Part shown: positions 4,980-5,026 of the stretch, piece by piece
How positions within the stretch are numbered: position 1 is the first letter of the stretch
How the letters are laid out: every line of letters starts with the position of its first letter
Assembly: GCA_964501445.1 (NCBI GenBank)
Contig: CAZCSJ010000028.1
Span: 1-5,026 of the forward strand
Reading direction: 5' to 3'
Source: CAZCSJ01 sp964501445
GTDB taxonomy: Bacteria > Patescibacteriota > Minisyncoccia > Sungbacterales > HO2-52-23
DNA length: 5,026 bases
Notes under the pieces: model-generated
Databases searched by the model: none
What the model was told of the DNA's origin: nothing
What the model saw: only the letters and a program-made list of their open reading frames with translations
Translations under genes and position numbers: made by a program

Positions 4980-5026
4980 GCGGAGAAGCAAAAAACAATT
5001 TTTGTTCCTGATAAACTGATCAATTT
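4980..5026 (+). pseudogene. Diverged second copy of the leuS 3-prime end (fragment, cut by window edge)
   Basis: Read in the frame starting at 4980, this gives AEKQKTIFVPDKLINF, aligning with the real LeuRS end at 666-709 (EPRKIIFVPDKLVNF). By hand, bases 4989-5026 match 672-709 at 29 of 38 positions, and six of the nine differences are at third codon positions. An in-frame TGA at 4977-4979 blocks it from any upstream start, and there is no ATG within it, so it cannot be a gene of its own. It seems to be a remnant of another leuS, not a recent copy of this one. The short length limits certainty; sequence beyond 5026 would show whether it ends in the expected VV-stop. Confidence 0.55.

Noticed and set aside
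4989..5004. Inverted repeat caaaaa/tttttg with a four-base loop after acpS as a terminator
   Set aside because: The stem is almost all A-T and the following bases are not a T-tract; it coincides with the leuS-like coding remnant, which explains the sequence better.

Overview
The window is a single co-directional (+ strand) block of bacterial genes, almost without intergenic space, from a genome of moderate GC using the standard bacterial code. The best guess at origin is an uncultivated Patescibacteria/CPR-type bacterium. This is an inference: the LeuRS tail ends in VPDKLVNFVV, the genes are compact and overlapping, there is a RelBE/YafQ-type toxin-antitoxin pair, and A-rich 7-bp repeats have crept into a coding sequence. 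No rRNA or other phylogenetic marker is present to settle it.

Layout. (1) Positions 1-719 hold the C-terminal part of leucyl-tRNA synthetase, from just before the KMSKS loop to the stop. (2) Five bases later, 725-3205 encodes an 826-residue three-domain protein: acyl-adenylate-forming ligase, acyl carrier protein (ACP), PlsC-type acyltransferase. (3) At 3202-4041, overlapping it by ATGA, is a YjjU-type patatin-like phospholipase. (4) A promoter-like sequence overlapping the patatin stop codon precedes a RelB/DinJ-like antitoxin (4072-4347) and a RelE/YafQ-like toxin (4344-4604), which also overlap by ATGA. (5) A short AcpS (4-prime-phosphopantetheinyl transferase) lies at 4630-4959. (6) The last 47 bases (4980-5026) can be read as a second, diverged copy of the leuS 3-prime end, cut by the window edge.

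How the genes could work together. The patatin would release fatty acid from membrane or scavenged lipid. The ligase would activate the fatty acid as acyl-AMP and load it onto the phosphopantetheine arm of its own ACP domain. The PlsC domain would pass the acyl chain to a lysolipid or glycerol-phosphate acceptor. AcpS would install the phosphopantetheine on the ACP domain. Ligase, carrier, acyltransferase, carrier-activating enzyme and lipase therefore lie within about 4.3 kb, forming a candidate self-contained lipid-scavenging or deacylation-reacylation cassette. A toxin-antitoxin pair sits inside it, and leuS-3-prime-like sequence lies on both sides. Domain identities are visible in the sequence; the pathway and the flanking-repeat interpretation are inferences.

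There is no gene-free stretch longer than about 30 bases. I see no tRNA, rRNA, CRISPR array, transposase, integrase or convincing intrinsic terminator.
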